Source: Thraustochytrium sp. TN22 (Eukaryota > Sar > Bigyra > Thraustochytrida > Thraustochytriidae). From it: a stretch of DNA of 64,000 nucleotides. The stretch spans positions 1 to 64,000 of the forward strand of contig JABLUY010000212.1 in assembly GCA_013306675.1 (NCBI GenBank), written 5' to 3'. The notes beneath the pieces were generated by a model. It searched no databases. It was not told the DNA's origin and saw only the letters and a program-made list of their open reading frames with translations. Positions 46,800 to 56,289 of the stretch are shown piece after piece (position 1 is the first letter of the stretch; every line of letters begins with the position of its first letter). Made by a program: the position numbers and the translations under genes.

Positions 46800-48360
46800 C
46801 CTCCCGCGATAAACAAGCACCAGCCAGCTAGCTAGCTAGCTTCCTCGCGACGACGCTCGGAGTTCAATCGGGTTCTGCGGCGCCAGCTCCGCAGGCTCGA
46901 CCGGGTCGGCGTCGTCACGGGGGGCGGGGCCGCCGCACGGCTCGGACGGAGTTCCTCGGCCGCTCACGTCCGTCGCTGGTCCGTGCAGAGCGTCGGCCTG
47001 CGCTCGATGGCGGCGTCCAGCACGCCGCCCCAAACGAGCTGGAACCAGGAACCCGCAGGCCGCCGCTCAGGCTGGCAAGCGCTGGCAAGCAGCCAGGCAG
47101 CCACAGCCACGCCGGGCAGCGCGGCTGCGCGGGCGAGCTGCCGGGGAGGCCGGCCTGATTGTGCGCCGCGACAAGTCCGGCCACGCGCCTCCGGGTCGAG
47201 CCTCACTGCAAAGCCTTCGAGCTGAGCACTGGCACAGTCCGGCGGCCAAGGCGCTGCCTCGGTCGCGCGGGACCAGGCAACTTCCTCAGCCGCCTGAGAC
47301 TCGGACTTGGCGAGCGACTCGGAGAGGCAGGCGAGAGAACCAGCGAGCTCCGCCGCCTGCTCGGCCTCGAGAGCGGAGGCAGCGCCGAGGAGCAGAGAAA
47401 ACCAAGGCGCGTGCGCTGGCAGAAATCGGCCAGGACGGAGTGAGGATGCAGGCCGCGGCCTGCCTGCCTGCCTGCCTGCCTGTGTGCTTGGCCACAGACC
47501 TGCACGCGCCTGCGGAATGCAAGGCGGCGTGCAACGGACGCCACGCCCTCAAGAAAGCTCTCTCTCACCTAAAGTTAGCTCTCCTGCGCGCGCTCAAGCT
47601 CGCTCGCTGGGCTCGTCAATGTCCGCTTCTACGTAGGACCGGCTTGCCCGTTGGAAGGCAAAGCCGTGGACGGACTCTCCGGGACCCCGGCCAGGCGAGC
47701 CTGAGGCCTGGCCACGGCCCGGAGTGAGCCGCCGTGAGGCCGCCGTGACGCCGTGGCGACGGCGCCGCTCGGTGCAGCGCCGCCCCTGACGTCGCAGGTC
47801 GCCTGGCGACGCAAGAGGTCTTTCACTCATTCTTGCTTCTCGCTTGCCTTTCGGCGATGAGCCTGTTGCGAGTGGGGAAAATGCTGGCTGCCGGCGGAAA
47901 ACTGCGAACGCTGCAAGCGAGCGGCGCTGCCAGCTGCTTGGAAGCTCACCATGAACGGCCAAGCGCGCAGCACCACTGACCATGTGAGCTTGTGATGCGT
48001 ACCATGCGATGAGGCCGTTCACCGGATGGATGAAGCGTGGGGTGACGCGGAGCCTGGGAAAGGAGAGCGCGTGAAGCGTGCAGTTGAAGCCAAGCTGCAG
48101 ACAAGGGAGTCGAAGCAGGCAAGCTCTGCTAGTTCGTCGAGGCGCCGTCGAAGCGAGCGGACATACATGCTCTGCTCGCTCATTCGTCAGTCGAATTTTT
48201 GTTATTGGAATTCTTCTACCGCCCCCCCCCCCACGCTATCCCTTGCGATCCACGCACGACCGCTCGCAACTTGAAGCTAAAAGTACATTTGCTTGTTGCA
48301 TCGCGGCGCTCCTTGGCGAGACATGGCTCTCATGGCTCGATCTCCCTCGCGCCTCTGCTT
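46800..48360. other. gene-free region upstream of the RING gene
   Basis: About 1.56 kb. An AGCTAGCTAGCTAGC run at 46826-46842 lies directly before the RING start. A CCTGCCTG repeat lies at about 47458-47482 and a C homopolymer near 48222-48231. Reading frames here are GC-driven and unlike any protein family I know. Confidence 0.4.
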
Positions 48361-49110
48361 TCACACGTCCTCACTGGCGTAATTGTCCCAGTGCTTGCGG
48401 CGAGGAGGTGCCTCGGTCTCGGCACGTTCCTGCTGTGGCGGTGGGCGCGCGTAGCGATGCCTATAGTGCGGCGGCACGTCGGGCTGCGTGTCGCCTGGCC
48501 GGGGCCATCCCTCGGGCCGGAAAAGGTCGCCGGTGGCGCGGCTCATGTCGTGGAAAAGCTCATCGAGGCCGCGCTGCATGAGCTCGAACGGGTCGATAAA
48601 GCGGCCGCCGTGGGCGCCCCAGTCGTCGTGCTCCGAGCTGCCGTAGCCGCCCCACGGGTCGCAACCGCCGCTGCCGCCGCGGCCGCCGCGCGGGGCCGCG
48701 CCTCCGAAGGCGCCGAAGGCGCTGCCGAGGTCGCCGCCGCTGGAGAAGCCGAACTCGGTGACGCCGCCCTGGGCCGCGGAGGCGTCGGCGTCGTCGTGCG
48801 TGGTCTCCTCGATCCGCTCGACCTCCTCGACCTTCTCGCCGGGGCACCTGCGCAGCAGCTTGCGCAGCAGCTTGCACTCCAAGCGCCGCCCGCTCGGCGC
48901 GCCCTCGTCGGCCACGGTGGCGCAGCGCCTGTTCATCTCCTCGAAGTAGCTGCACCGCGGGTCGCGCTCGTGCTGGAAGCCGGCCTGCGCCGCCGCGCCC
49001 GCGCCGCCCGCGCCGCCCGCGCCCGCCATCCCGCCCGCGCCGCGCGCCGCCTTCCGGTTCTGCTCGCCGCCGAGCGCCGCGCTCGGGCCTCGGTGGGCGG
49101 GCGCCGTCAT
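48361..49110 (-). CDS. protein with twin CX9C-like motif, unknown function
   Basis: 249 residues. Two exact C-x9-C pairs, C53-C63 (CSYFEEMNRRC) and C79-C89 (CKLLRKLLRRC), 15 residues apart, form a helix-hairpin of the twin CX9C type. The surrounding EKVEEVERIEETT is helical. The N-terminus is Ala/Gly-rich, the middle Gly-rich, and residues near 180-200 read FIDPFELMQRGLDELFHDM, an amphipathic segment. The tail is Pro/His/Arg-rich. The pairs suggest a mitochondrial or disulfide-bonded protein, but length and low-complexity flanks are unusual. The ATG at 49110 is chosen because the longer frame adds only low-complexity basic sequence. Confidence 0.6.
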   Translation of the reverse strand: MTAPAHRGPSAALGGEQNRKAARGAGGMAGAGGAGGAGAAAQAGFQHERDPRCSYFEEMNRRCATVADEGAPSGRRLECKLLRKLLRRCPGEKVEEVERIEETTHDDADASAAQGGVTEFGFSSGGDLGSAFGAFGGAAPRGGRGGSGGCDPWGGYGSSEHDDWGAHGGRFIDPFELMQRGLDELFHDMSRATGDLFRPEGWPRPGDTQPDVPPHYRHRYARPPPQQERAETEAPPRRKHWDNYASEDV

Positions 49111-49675
49111 GACGATCGCGGCCGGGCTCACCCGGGTCGCGCCGCACCGAGCGAGCCCGGGTCCCAGCGGCGCGAGGCGGGCTCGCGCGCAAGCAAGAGC
49201 TGGAGCTGGAGGATGCTTGGCGCGAGCTGGCTGGCGTCGACGTCGTCGTGGAGTTTGCGCGAGTTTACTGGGTTGAGACATGCAGTGCACTGCCAGGGCA
49301 ATCAGAGCCCGCAATGGAGAGCAGCAGCAGCAGCACTTTGCATCGCCCAGCCAAGAAGCGCTTCGACGCATTGGTGCAAGGCACTGACGTGAAGCGTGAC
49401 CTCGTCGCGCTATTTGAGACCCGCAAGAGCAACAGCTGGGAGCTCATCTGTCGCAACTCCATTACGCGCAAGCAGCCATTACGCGCAAGCAGCAGCAGCT
49501 GCTGCAAGAGGGAGACAGAGACGGAGGTGTGGTGGCGATGGGCATGATGCAAGCGCTGAAAGTAGTAAAGGCGCTCGCAGGCACGCTGGCATGCAAGCTC
49601 GCTTGCCGTGTGAGGAGGCCTGACTCACGTAACGAAGTCGGTAAAAACACATGGATGATTCGTTTCCCATGAAGA
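49111..49675. other. gene-free region
   Basis: 565 bases between two minus-strand genes. A small direct repeat (CATTACGCGCAAGCAGC) occurs near 49460 and 49477, followed by an AGC run. No gene seen. Confidence 0.4.
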
Positions 49676-51784
49676 CTACCAGAGCGGGTTGGAGGAGATC
49701 TTGAGGCGGCGCTTGGGCTGGTGGAACTTGCGCTTGGCCTTCTTGGGCCTGCCACCGGCCTTCTCGCGGAAGCGGCCGACGCGGCGCTGCTCCTGCCAGC
49801 GGCGACGGCCGGCAGTGGACTTGCCGAACTCGCCCATGACGGTGCGGTTTTGCCCAACGCCTTGACCGGGCTTGAGCGTTTCACCCGCCGCGGGCTGGAG
49901 CGCGCCCGGCATGAGGTAGCCGGGGATGTTGCGCAGCTGCGGCTGGACGCGGTTCGTGCGGAAGGCGTCGTGGCGCAGCATAGCGCGCTCCGTCGGGTTG
50001 TCCTCGAAGTGAGCCTGCAACTTGCTCGAGTTGAGCATCTCGCGCTTGACCTCGCGAACGCGCGCCTGCTGGACGGCCTTTTTGGTCACGGCGCGCGCCA
50101 CGTCCTCGACGCGGTAGCGGAAGTTGTTAATTTCGCGCACGTCCAGCGCCAGCGCCGCCGGCATCGCCTGGCCCTGCTCGTTCTGCGGCTGCTTCGCCTG
50201 GATGGCCTCCAGGACCGCGTGCTCCTCGTCGCTGCGCGCGTCCACAATCGTCAGCGCCATACCGCCCGCGCCGCCGCGCGCCGTGCGCCCGATGCGGTGC
50301 GTGTACGCCTCCACACTCGTCGGCATGTCAATGTTCACCACCACAGACACGCCCTTGAAGTCCACGCCGCGCGCCACGCCAAACTCGTTGTCCGGCTCCG
50401 CCTCCTCATGCCGCTTGCGCTTGCGCCGCTTCTCCGACGCCTTGTCCTCCCGCTTGCGCTTCTGCGGTGAATCCTCCTGGGCGTCATCACCCTCCTCGTC
50501 CTCGTCCTCGTCATCTTCCTCGTCCTCGTCCGCGATCTTGCGCTTCTGCTGCTTGGCCTTGGCCTTTTGCGCCTTGGTTTGAGTCTTCGCCTTTTCCTCC
50601 TTATCGTCGTCTTTGTCTTCTTCTTCGTCGTCGTCGTCCTCGTCCTCGTCCTCCTCCCCCTTCTCCTCGTCTTCGTCCTCCTCCTCCTCCTCCTCCTCGT
50701 CCTCGTCCTCGTCCTCCTCGTCCTCGTCTTCCTCCTCGTCGTCCTCGTCATCGAACATCTCATCCTCACTGTCCTCCTCGTCGTCATCAAAAGCCGCAGC
50801 GGCAACCTGCATGGAATCGTCCGTGCAGATGAGGTTGTCAAAGACGCCGCGGTTGAACTGCTCGAGAATGTGCAGGCGCGTGTTCATGGGCAGCTCCGCA
50901 TTGAGAACGGCAGACTTGACATGGAACTGCTCGAGCAGAAGCTTGAGGCGGTAGCAGCTGGCGACGGAGTTGACGAAGAAGAGCTTCTTGCCGTGGATGA
51001 GCTCGAGACGCAGCAGCGCGAAGAGCAAAACGTCACGATCCTCCTTCTTGGCCTCAATGTACCACTGCACAAGCTTACCATCTGTAGGCGCATCGTCAAC
51101 CTTGATGGTGACGGCATTGTGCAGCACGAGCTTCTTGAGCGCCTCCACGTCGGCGTTGAGCGTGGCGGACATGAGGAAGGACTGGCACGTGTTGGGCAGC
51201 TGCGCCACGATGGTGCCGACGTCATCGGCGTAGCCAAAGGAGAAGATGAGGTCCGCCTCATCCACAACGATGGTCTCCACGGTGGCGCGCAGGTTGTAAG
51301 CGCCGTCATTCTTGGCGCGCTCCAGCATGGCCGCGAGGCGGCCGGGCGTGGCGATGACAATGTCGGGCAGGCCGCGCAGCCAGGTCTCCTGCACGGAGGT
51401 CTGCTCGGCCGCGAGCGCCGCGGCGCGCACAACGTCGCGGCAAAAGTAGAGCAGCGCGTCGAGCTGCGCCTTGACCTGGCTCACCAGCTCGCGCGTCGGC
51501 ACGAGGATGACGGCGCGAACGGCGTCCTGCACGTCGCCCTGCAGCTTGGCGGCCAGAATCTTTTGCAGCGTCGGCAGCAGGTACGCCAGCGTCTTGCCCG
51601 AGCCCGTGCGCGCGCGCACGAGCAGGTCCTTGCCGCCCAGCGCCAGCGGCAGCACGCGCCGCTGCACCAGCGTGGGCCGCACGAACCCGCTCCGCATCAC
51701 CGCCTTGAGCAGCCGCTTGTCCAGCTCCACGCGCAGCGTCGCGAACGTCTCCTCCATCTCGCCGCCGCCGCCGCGCCCCGCCAT
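49676..51784 (-). CDS. DDX56: DEAD-box RNA helicase DDX56 / Dbp9-like
   Basis: 702 residues. All core motifs are present: Q-motif region PTLVQRRVLP (~37-46), ARTGSGKT (58-65), PTREL (96-100), TPGR (146-149), VDEAD (174-178), SAT (206-208) and HRIGRTAR (496-503). The sequence around GVARGVDFKGVSVVVNIDMP and the C-terminal RFREKAGGRPKKAKRKF tail match DDX56/Dbp9, a nucleolar helicase for large ribosomal subunit assembly. An insert of about 140 residues (326-465), almost pure Asp/Glu then Lys/Arg-rich, splits the second RecA domain before motif V. Dbp9 relatives have a much shorter acidic insert here. The upstream neighbour is a sulfatase on the same strand. Confidence 0.92.
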   Translation of the reverse strand: MAGRGGGGEMEETFATLRVELDKRLLKAVMRSGFVRPTLVQRRVLPLALGGKDLLVRARTGSGKTLAYLLPTLQKILAAKLQGDVQDAVRAVILVPTRELVSQVKAQLDALLYFCRDVVRAAALAAEQTSVQETWLRGLPDIVIATPGRLAAMLERAKNDGAYNLRATVETIVVDEADLIFSFGYADDVGTIVAQLPNTCQSFLMSATLNADVEALKKLVLHNAVTIKVDDAPTDGKLVQWYIEAKKEDRDVLLFALLRLELIHGKKLFFVNSVASCYRLKLLLEQFHVKSAVLNAELPMNTRLHILEQFNRGVFDNLICTDDSMQVAAAAFDDDEEDSEDEMFDDEDDEEEDEDEEDEDEDEEEEEEEDEDEEKGEEDEDEDDDDEEEDKDDDKEEKAKTQTKAQKAKAKQQKRKIADEDEEDDEDEDEEGDDAQEDSPQKRKREDKASEKRRKRKRHEEAEPDNEFGVARGVDFKGVSVVVNIDMPTSVEAYTHRIGRTARGGAGGMALTIVDARSDEEHAVLEAIQAKQPQNEQGQAMPAALALDVREINNFRYRVEDVARAVTKKAVQQARVREVKREMLNSSKLQAHFEDNPTERAMLRHDAFRTNRVQPQLRNIPGYLMPGALQPAAGETLKPGQGVGQNRTVMGEFGKSTAGRRRWQEQRRVGRFREKAGGRPKKAKRKFHQPKRRLKISSNPLW

Positions 51785-52126
51785 CGCGCCGCGCGCCCGC
51801 GTGCGCTGCTGCTGCTGCCGGCGCGCGCGCCGCAGGACCTCCGGTTCTGCGCGCCACCCGCCTCGGGCCAGTCGCTGCCGCCCGCGCGCACCGGGGTATG
51901 CGCACGCGAGAACTTTGATAGGCCGCTTGCGTTCCTTTCGTTCTCCACGTGGGGCGGTCTATTTCAAGTTCTTGGCGCCGCTCAACTCAGGCTCAGGCTC
52001 GCCGCGTCCGAGTCCGAGTCGCCCAAGTCGCCCAGGCGGGCGAGGCGAAGAACGAAGTCCCTCCCTCACAGTCAGTCCCTCAGGCTGTCCGAGTCTGCTC
52101 ATTGTTTGGTTACCAGCATCGTCTAT
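51785..52126. other. gene-free interval
   Basis: 342 bases holding the DDX56 leader and the 3' end of sulfatase 1. No other feature seen. Confidence 0.4.
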
Positions 52127-53593
52127 TCAAGATGTCCAGTCCTGGGCGCCGAGGAACCAGGTGCTCTCGAATTGCTTGATGTCGTCGACGAGGGCCGCGG
52201 CGCGACGCTTGACGGAGGATGCGGTGTGGCGCCAGAGGTTCTTGGACTCGCTGGGGTCGACGGCGAGGTCGTACGCTTCGCGACGGGACGGGATGAGCTT
52301 GAGATCCCCGAAGCGGACCGCGACGATCGCGTTGTAGTCCTCGACCACGAGCGGCGCGGCGCGAGGCGAGTCGACGGAGCTGGAGAGCGAGCTGGCGAAG
52401 GAGACGCCGTCCGTGTCGCGGGCGGCGGCCGTGTCGGAGATGTTGGCGATCTCGGCCAGCGTGGTGAGAAAATCGAGCTGCGAGATGGGCCGCGTCACGA
52501 GGCGACCCGGCTCCGCGATGCCCTTGGGCCAGCGCATGAGCGTCGGCACGCGGTGACCGCCCTCATAGATGTAGCGCTTCTGCGCGCGAAAGCCATCACC
52601 TTGCGTGCGGTAGTCCGCCTTGAGCAGGTCCTTGTACAAGCCCTCGGGCCCGTTGTCTGAGGTCCAGATGAAGAGCGTGTCGTTGCCAATGCCCCAGTGG
52701 TCCAGGCGGTCGAGCAGCTGAGCCGCGCGGTGATCGAGCTCCTGCACCATGTCGGTCCAGGGACCCAGCGCGGTGGAGCCCTGGAAGTCCGGGTGCGCGG
52801 TCACCGGGTGGTGCGGCGTAGTAGCCGCAAAGTACAGAAAGAAGGGTTCGTCGTGGTGGTCGTCGATGAACTTGAGCGCCCGCGTGGTCAGCGTCTCCAT
52901 GACGTAGTGCTCGTCGAAGCCCTCCGCCACCTCAAGCGGCGCACGCTTGTACTTGCGCTTGCGCGGCGTCTTGAACGTGTACGTCTTGGGCGCGGGGGAC
53001 GACTTGAGCACGGCACCCGAGATTTGCTGCTTGGTCGTCCACAGGTTGGCAGGCTTGGTGACGTAGTTGCTCTCCAGGTAGGTGAGGAAGCCGTAGTTGA
53101 GTGAGGCGAGCACGCCAAAGTACTCGTCAAAGCCGCGGTCCGTCGGCCCGCCGCCGATGGGCCGATCCCAATAGCGGCGGCCCTCCCGGCCCGGGATGTC
53201 CATGCCGAGGTGCCACTTGCCGACCATACCGGTGACGTACTTCTCGGAGAGCACGCTGGCGATGGTGGGCATGTCGGCCGGGATGATGGACGCGGTCTTG
53301 ACGGTTGCGACGCCGCCCTGCGGTCGCACGCGGCACGGCATGCGGCCCGTCAGAAGGCCAAACCGCGACGGCGTGCATACCGACGAGGGGCTGTGCCCGT
53401 CCGTGAAGTTGAGCCCCTCCGCTGCGAGCTTGGTCATCGTCGGCGTCGACACCAAGCCCGGGTTCGCCGCGCCGTGATCATTGTACCCCTGGTCGTCCGT
53501 GTAGAAGATGACGATGTTGGGCAGGCCGTTCACGCGATGCTCGTCCGCGAGGGCCGCCCAGGCCAGCGCCAGCGCCAGCGCCAAGGACCGCAT
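52127..53593 (-). CDS. sulfatase 1 (arylsulfatase family), active-site intact
   Basis: 488 residues with a signal peptide (about 1-16). It is a type I sulfatase of the alkaline-phosphatase fold. The formylglycine motif is C73-T-P-S-R followed by FGLLTGR, so Cys73 should be converted to formylglycine in the ER. Metal ligands are visible as TDDQG (D33-D34) and TSDNG (D313-N314). GKWHLG gives K126 and H128, and TTPHHPV gives the substrate-side His (261-262). It hydrolyses a sulfate ester in the secretory route, lysosome or outside the cell; the substrate cannot be told. Most like sulfatase 4. First of four tandem copies. Confidence 0.92.
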   Translation of the reverse strand: MRSLALALALAWAALADEHRVNGLPNIVIFYTDDQGYNDHGAANPGLVSTPTMTKLAAEGLNFTDGHSPSSVCTPSRFGLLTGRMPCRVRPQGGVATVKTASIIPADMPTIASVLSEKYVTGMVGKWHLGMDIPGREGRRYWDRPIGGGPTDRGFDEYFGVLASLNYGFLTYLESNYVTKPANLWTTKQQISGAVLKSSPAPKTYTFKTPRKRKYKRAPLEVAEGFDEHYVMETLTTRALKFIDDHHDEPFFLYFAATTPHHPVTAHPDFQGSTALGPWTDMVQELDHRAAQLLDRLDHWGIGNDTLFIWTSDNGPEGLYKDLLKADYRTQGDGFRAQKRYIYEGGHRVPTLMRWPKGIAEPGRLVTRPISQLDFLTTLAEIANISDTAAARDTDGVSFASSLSSSVDSPRAAPLVVEDYNAIVAVRFGDLKLIPSRREAYDLAVDPSESKNLWRHTASSVKRRAAALVDDIKQFESTWFLGAQDWTS

Positions 53594-54810
53594 CCTGCGT
53601 CAGTGCTCTCAATCCTGTTTGCCAGAGAAGAAAGAGACGAATGAGAGCGCAGCATTGGCCAGGGAGCTGAGACGGGTGGTCCGGCGGCCTAGTCTGTGCA
53701 GAGCCTGGGGTGGAATACCAGTCACACATGAGGAATTCCAGTCACACATGATCCTTCTACTACATACTCCTGCGGTATTCGCAGCCAGCTCAGGCTCCGA
53801 GCATTCGATGAGCGTTCGCCAATCGCTCGCGGTCGCACGCGCGAAGACGAGGCGACTTGCAGTAAACAGTCCTCTTACACGGCACGCTAGCTGGCAGTGT
53901 ATTCAGCCTGGCTTCTGCGCACGCGGCCGTGGCCAGGCTCATCGGGGTGCTGGCACTACTGGTGGCGGCGAGCCTTACCTTGCCTGTCTTGCCTGTGGCA
54001 GTGCGGGCGGGAAGTGCGGGCCGAGCACCGCAGTTGCACAGTCACCTGAACGTGACCGTGACGGAGCGAAGCTTCAAGTGCAGTCTCGCGCTTGGCTTGG
54101 CATGACACGGTCCCTTGCGGTGGCCCACCGACTTGAAGTCGGCTCTGGCGAGCGAGGGAATGAGCGAGTCAGTGAGTGTGCGAGGACTGGCTGCTCCGTT
54201 GTGCAAGTCGCTCCGGCCCCGTGGCTCCGACTCCGATCGCGACTCACTGTCACTGGCAGGCTCAGGCTCAGGCTCTTCGACTCGTCTTGGTCAGCTGTGC
54301 CTGGAAGCAGCAAGGGAGCCGAGTCGGAACCACTGCGCTTGCTCCGTGGAGTGGCAGACTGGCAGTGGCCCTGGCAAGCCTGGCAAGCCAGCCCAGCAAG
54401 CCAGCTCTACTACAAATGGTACACAGGAACGCCATCAACTGACAGCCCCCCCCCAAAAAGAACTTGAAGAGTACACGTGGACTCGCTCAGTCAGCTCAGT
54501 GGCAGACAATAGGCAGCACGTGCGCTCAAACCGGAGGCACGGCCCTGGCGACGACGATGCGGGACTCCTGGCGGCCAGCGCAGGCATGCATGCATGACTG
54601 ATCGAGTGAGATCATTGCAGATCGATCAGATCAACCGGCCCAGCGGCGCCGCGACGCGTAAAGTGCGCGACCCGGGCCGGCCCGGCCGTCACGGTGGCTC
54701 GCCGCCAACCGCCGCGCCGCGGCGGCCAGCAGCAGAGAGATCAAGGATCACCGCGCGACAACAGCGGAAGCGATTTTTTTAGTTTACCGACACAGCGCTG
54801 TAGTAGAAAG
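53594..54810. other. gene-free region between sulfatases 1 and 2
   Basis: About 1.2 kb. AGGAATTCCAGTCACACATGA-like direct repeats lie near 53716-53751 and a C/A homopolymer junction near 54449-54464. No gene or degraded sulfatase copy recognised. Confidence 0.4.
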
Positions 54811-56289
54811 TCAAGCCCAAACCTCTTGGCCGAGAAACCAAGGGCTGCTGTTGTCGCGCTGCTTGACGAGGTCAATGATCTCCTCTGCACGAGCCCTGGT
54901 GGCCCTGGGCACGTGCTTCCATAGGTTGCTGGTCTCGCTGACGTCGGTGTCGAGGTTGTAGGCTTGCCTCTTGAAGGGGATGATCTTGAGGTCGCCGAAG
55001 CGGACGGCCAGGTCGGCGTAGTACTCCTCCATGAGCAGCGGCGCGAGGCGCGGCACCTCGCCGGCCTGCGTGAGAGCGCTCAAGAAGGAGACGCCGTCCG
55101 TGCTTTGGACTGCGCTGGAGTTGCTCACGTCGGCGAGGTCGGCCAGCGTGGCGAAGAAGTCGAGCTGCGAGATGGGCGTCGACACGAGGCGGCCCGGTTC
55201 CGCGATGCCGTTGGGCCAGCGCATGAGCATGGGCACGCGGTTCCCGCCCTCGTAGATGGAGCGCTTGTGGCCACGGAAGCCGACGCCGTTGGACACGAAG
55301 CCGGCGCGCTCCAGCTTGCCCTGCAGGCCCTCCGGTCCGTTGTCCGACGTCCATATGAAGAGCGTGTCGTTGCCGATGCCCCAGTGGTCCAAGCGGTCCA
55401 GCAGCTGACCAGCGCGGTGGTCGAGCTCCTGCAGCATGTCGGTCCACTCTCCCCACGCGGTTGACCCTTGAAAGTCCGGATGCGCCACCACGGGGTGGTG
55501 GGGCGTGGTCGCGGCGAAGTACAGCAGAAAGGGCTTGGCGTGGTGCTTGTCGATGAACTTGATCGCCTGCTTGGTGAAAATCTCCATCGTGTAGTGCTCG
55601 TCGAAGCCCTTGCACACCTCCCGCGACCTTGCGCCGTACCAGCGCGACCGCGGTGGCCGAAAGGTGTAGGTGACGGGCCACTTTCGCGAGCGGATGACCG
55701 TGTTGGTGATGAACCGCTGCTTCGTCCACAAGTTGGCGGGCGCCGTCACCTTGCGGTTCTTGATGTACGTCAAGAAGCCGTAGTTGAGCGAGGCCAGCAC
55801 GCCGTAGTACTCATCGAAGCCGCGGTCCACAGGACCGCCACCCATGGGTTCGTCCCACTTTCGCTCGCCCCGCTCGCCCGGCATGTCCATGCCGAGGTGC
55901 CACTTGCCAATCATGCCGGTCACGTAGCCGGCCTCGGACATGAGGTTGGCGATGGTCGGTACGTCCTCCGGGATGACCGCCTTCGCGTCCGCGTTCACCA
56001 CGCCGCCCCGGGGTCGCACGCGGCACGGCATGCGGCCCGTCAGAACGCCGAAGCGCGAAGGCGTGCACACGGACGACGGGCTATGCCCATCGGTGAAGTT
56101 GAGCCCCTCCGCTGCCAGCCTCGCCATGACTGGCGTCGCCAGCAGGTCCTGGTTCGCCCCGCCGTGATCATTGTATCCCTGATCATCTGTGTAAAAGATG
56201 ACAACGTTGGGCGCCCGTGCGTCGCTCAGGCTCACCACGACCAGCGATGCCGCGACCACCACGGCCGCAACGACGGACTGCGAGCGCAT
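54811..56289 (-). CDS. sulfatase 2, active-site intact
   Basis: 492 residues from MRSQSVVAAVVVAASL, a signal peptide, chosen over longer in-frame starts that lack one. The formylglycine motif is C75-T-P-S-R. TDDQG, GKWHLG, TTPHHPV and TSDNG are all kept, so it should be an active sulfatase once modified. It differs from the other three in the signal region, in a two-residue longer start, and in the middle segment (PPRSRWYGARSREVCKGFDEHYTME). It appears to be the most diverged of the active copies. Substrate unknown. Confidence 0.9.
   Translation of the reverse strand: MRSQSVVAAVVVAASLVVVSLSDARAPNVVIFYTDDQGYNDHGGANQDLLATPVMARLAAEGLNFTDGHSPSSVCTPSRFGVLTGRMPCRVRPRGGVVNADAKAVIPEDVPTIANLMSEAGYVTGMIGKWHLGMDMPGERGERKWDEPMGGGPVDRGFDEYYGVLASLNYGFLTYIKNRKVTAPANLWTKQRFITNTVIRSRKWPVTYTFRPPRSRWYGARSREVCKGFDEHYTMEIFTKQAIKFIDKHHAKPFLLYFAATTPHHPVVAHPDFQGSTAWGEWTDMLQELDHRAGQLLDRLDHWGIGNDTLFIWTSDNGPEGLQGKLERAGFVSNGVGFRGHKRSIYEGGNRVPMLMRWPNGIAEPGRLVSTPISQLDFFATLADLADVSNSSAVQSTDGVSFLSALTQAGEVPRLAPLLMEEYYADLAVRFGDLKIIPFKRQAYNLDTDVSETSNLWKHVPRATRARAEEIIDLVKQRDNSSPWFLGQEVWA

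Noticed and set aside
50567-52660. 697-codon plus-strand frame over DDX56
   Set aside because: Leu/Val runs mirror the Asp/Glu repeats of the helicase insert; not a membrane protein.
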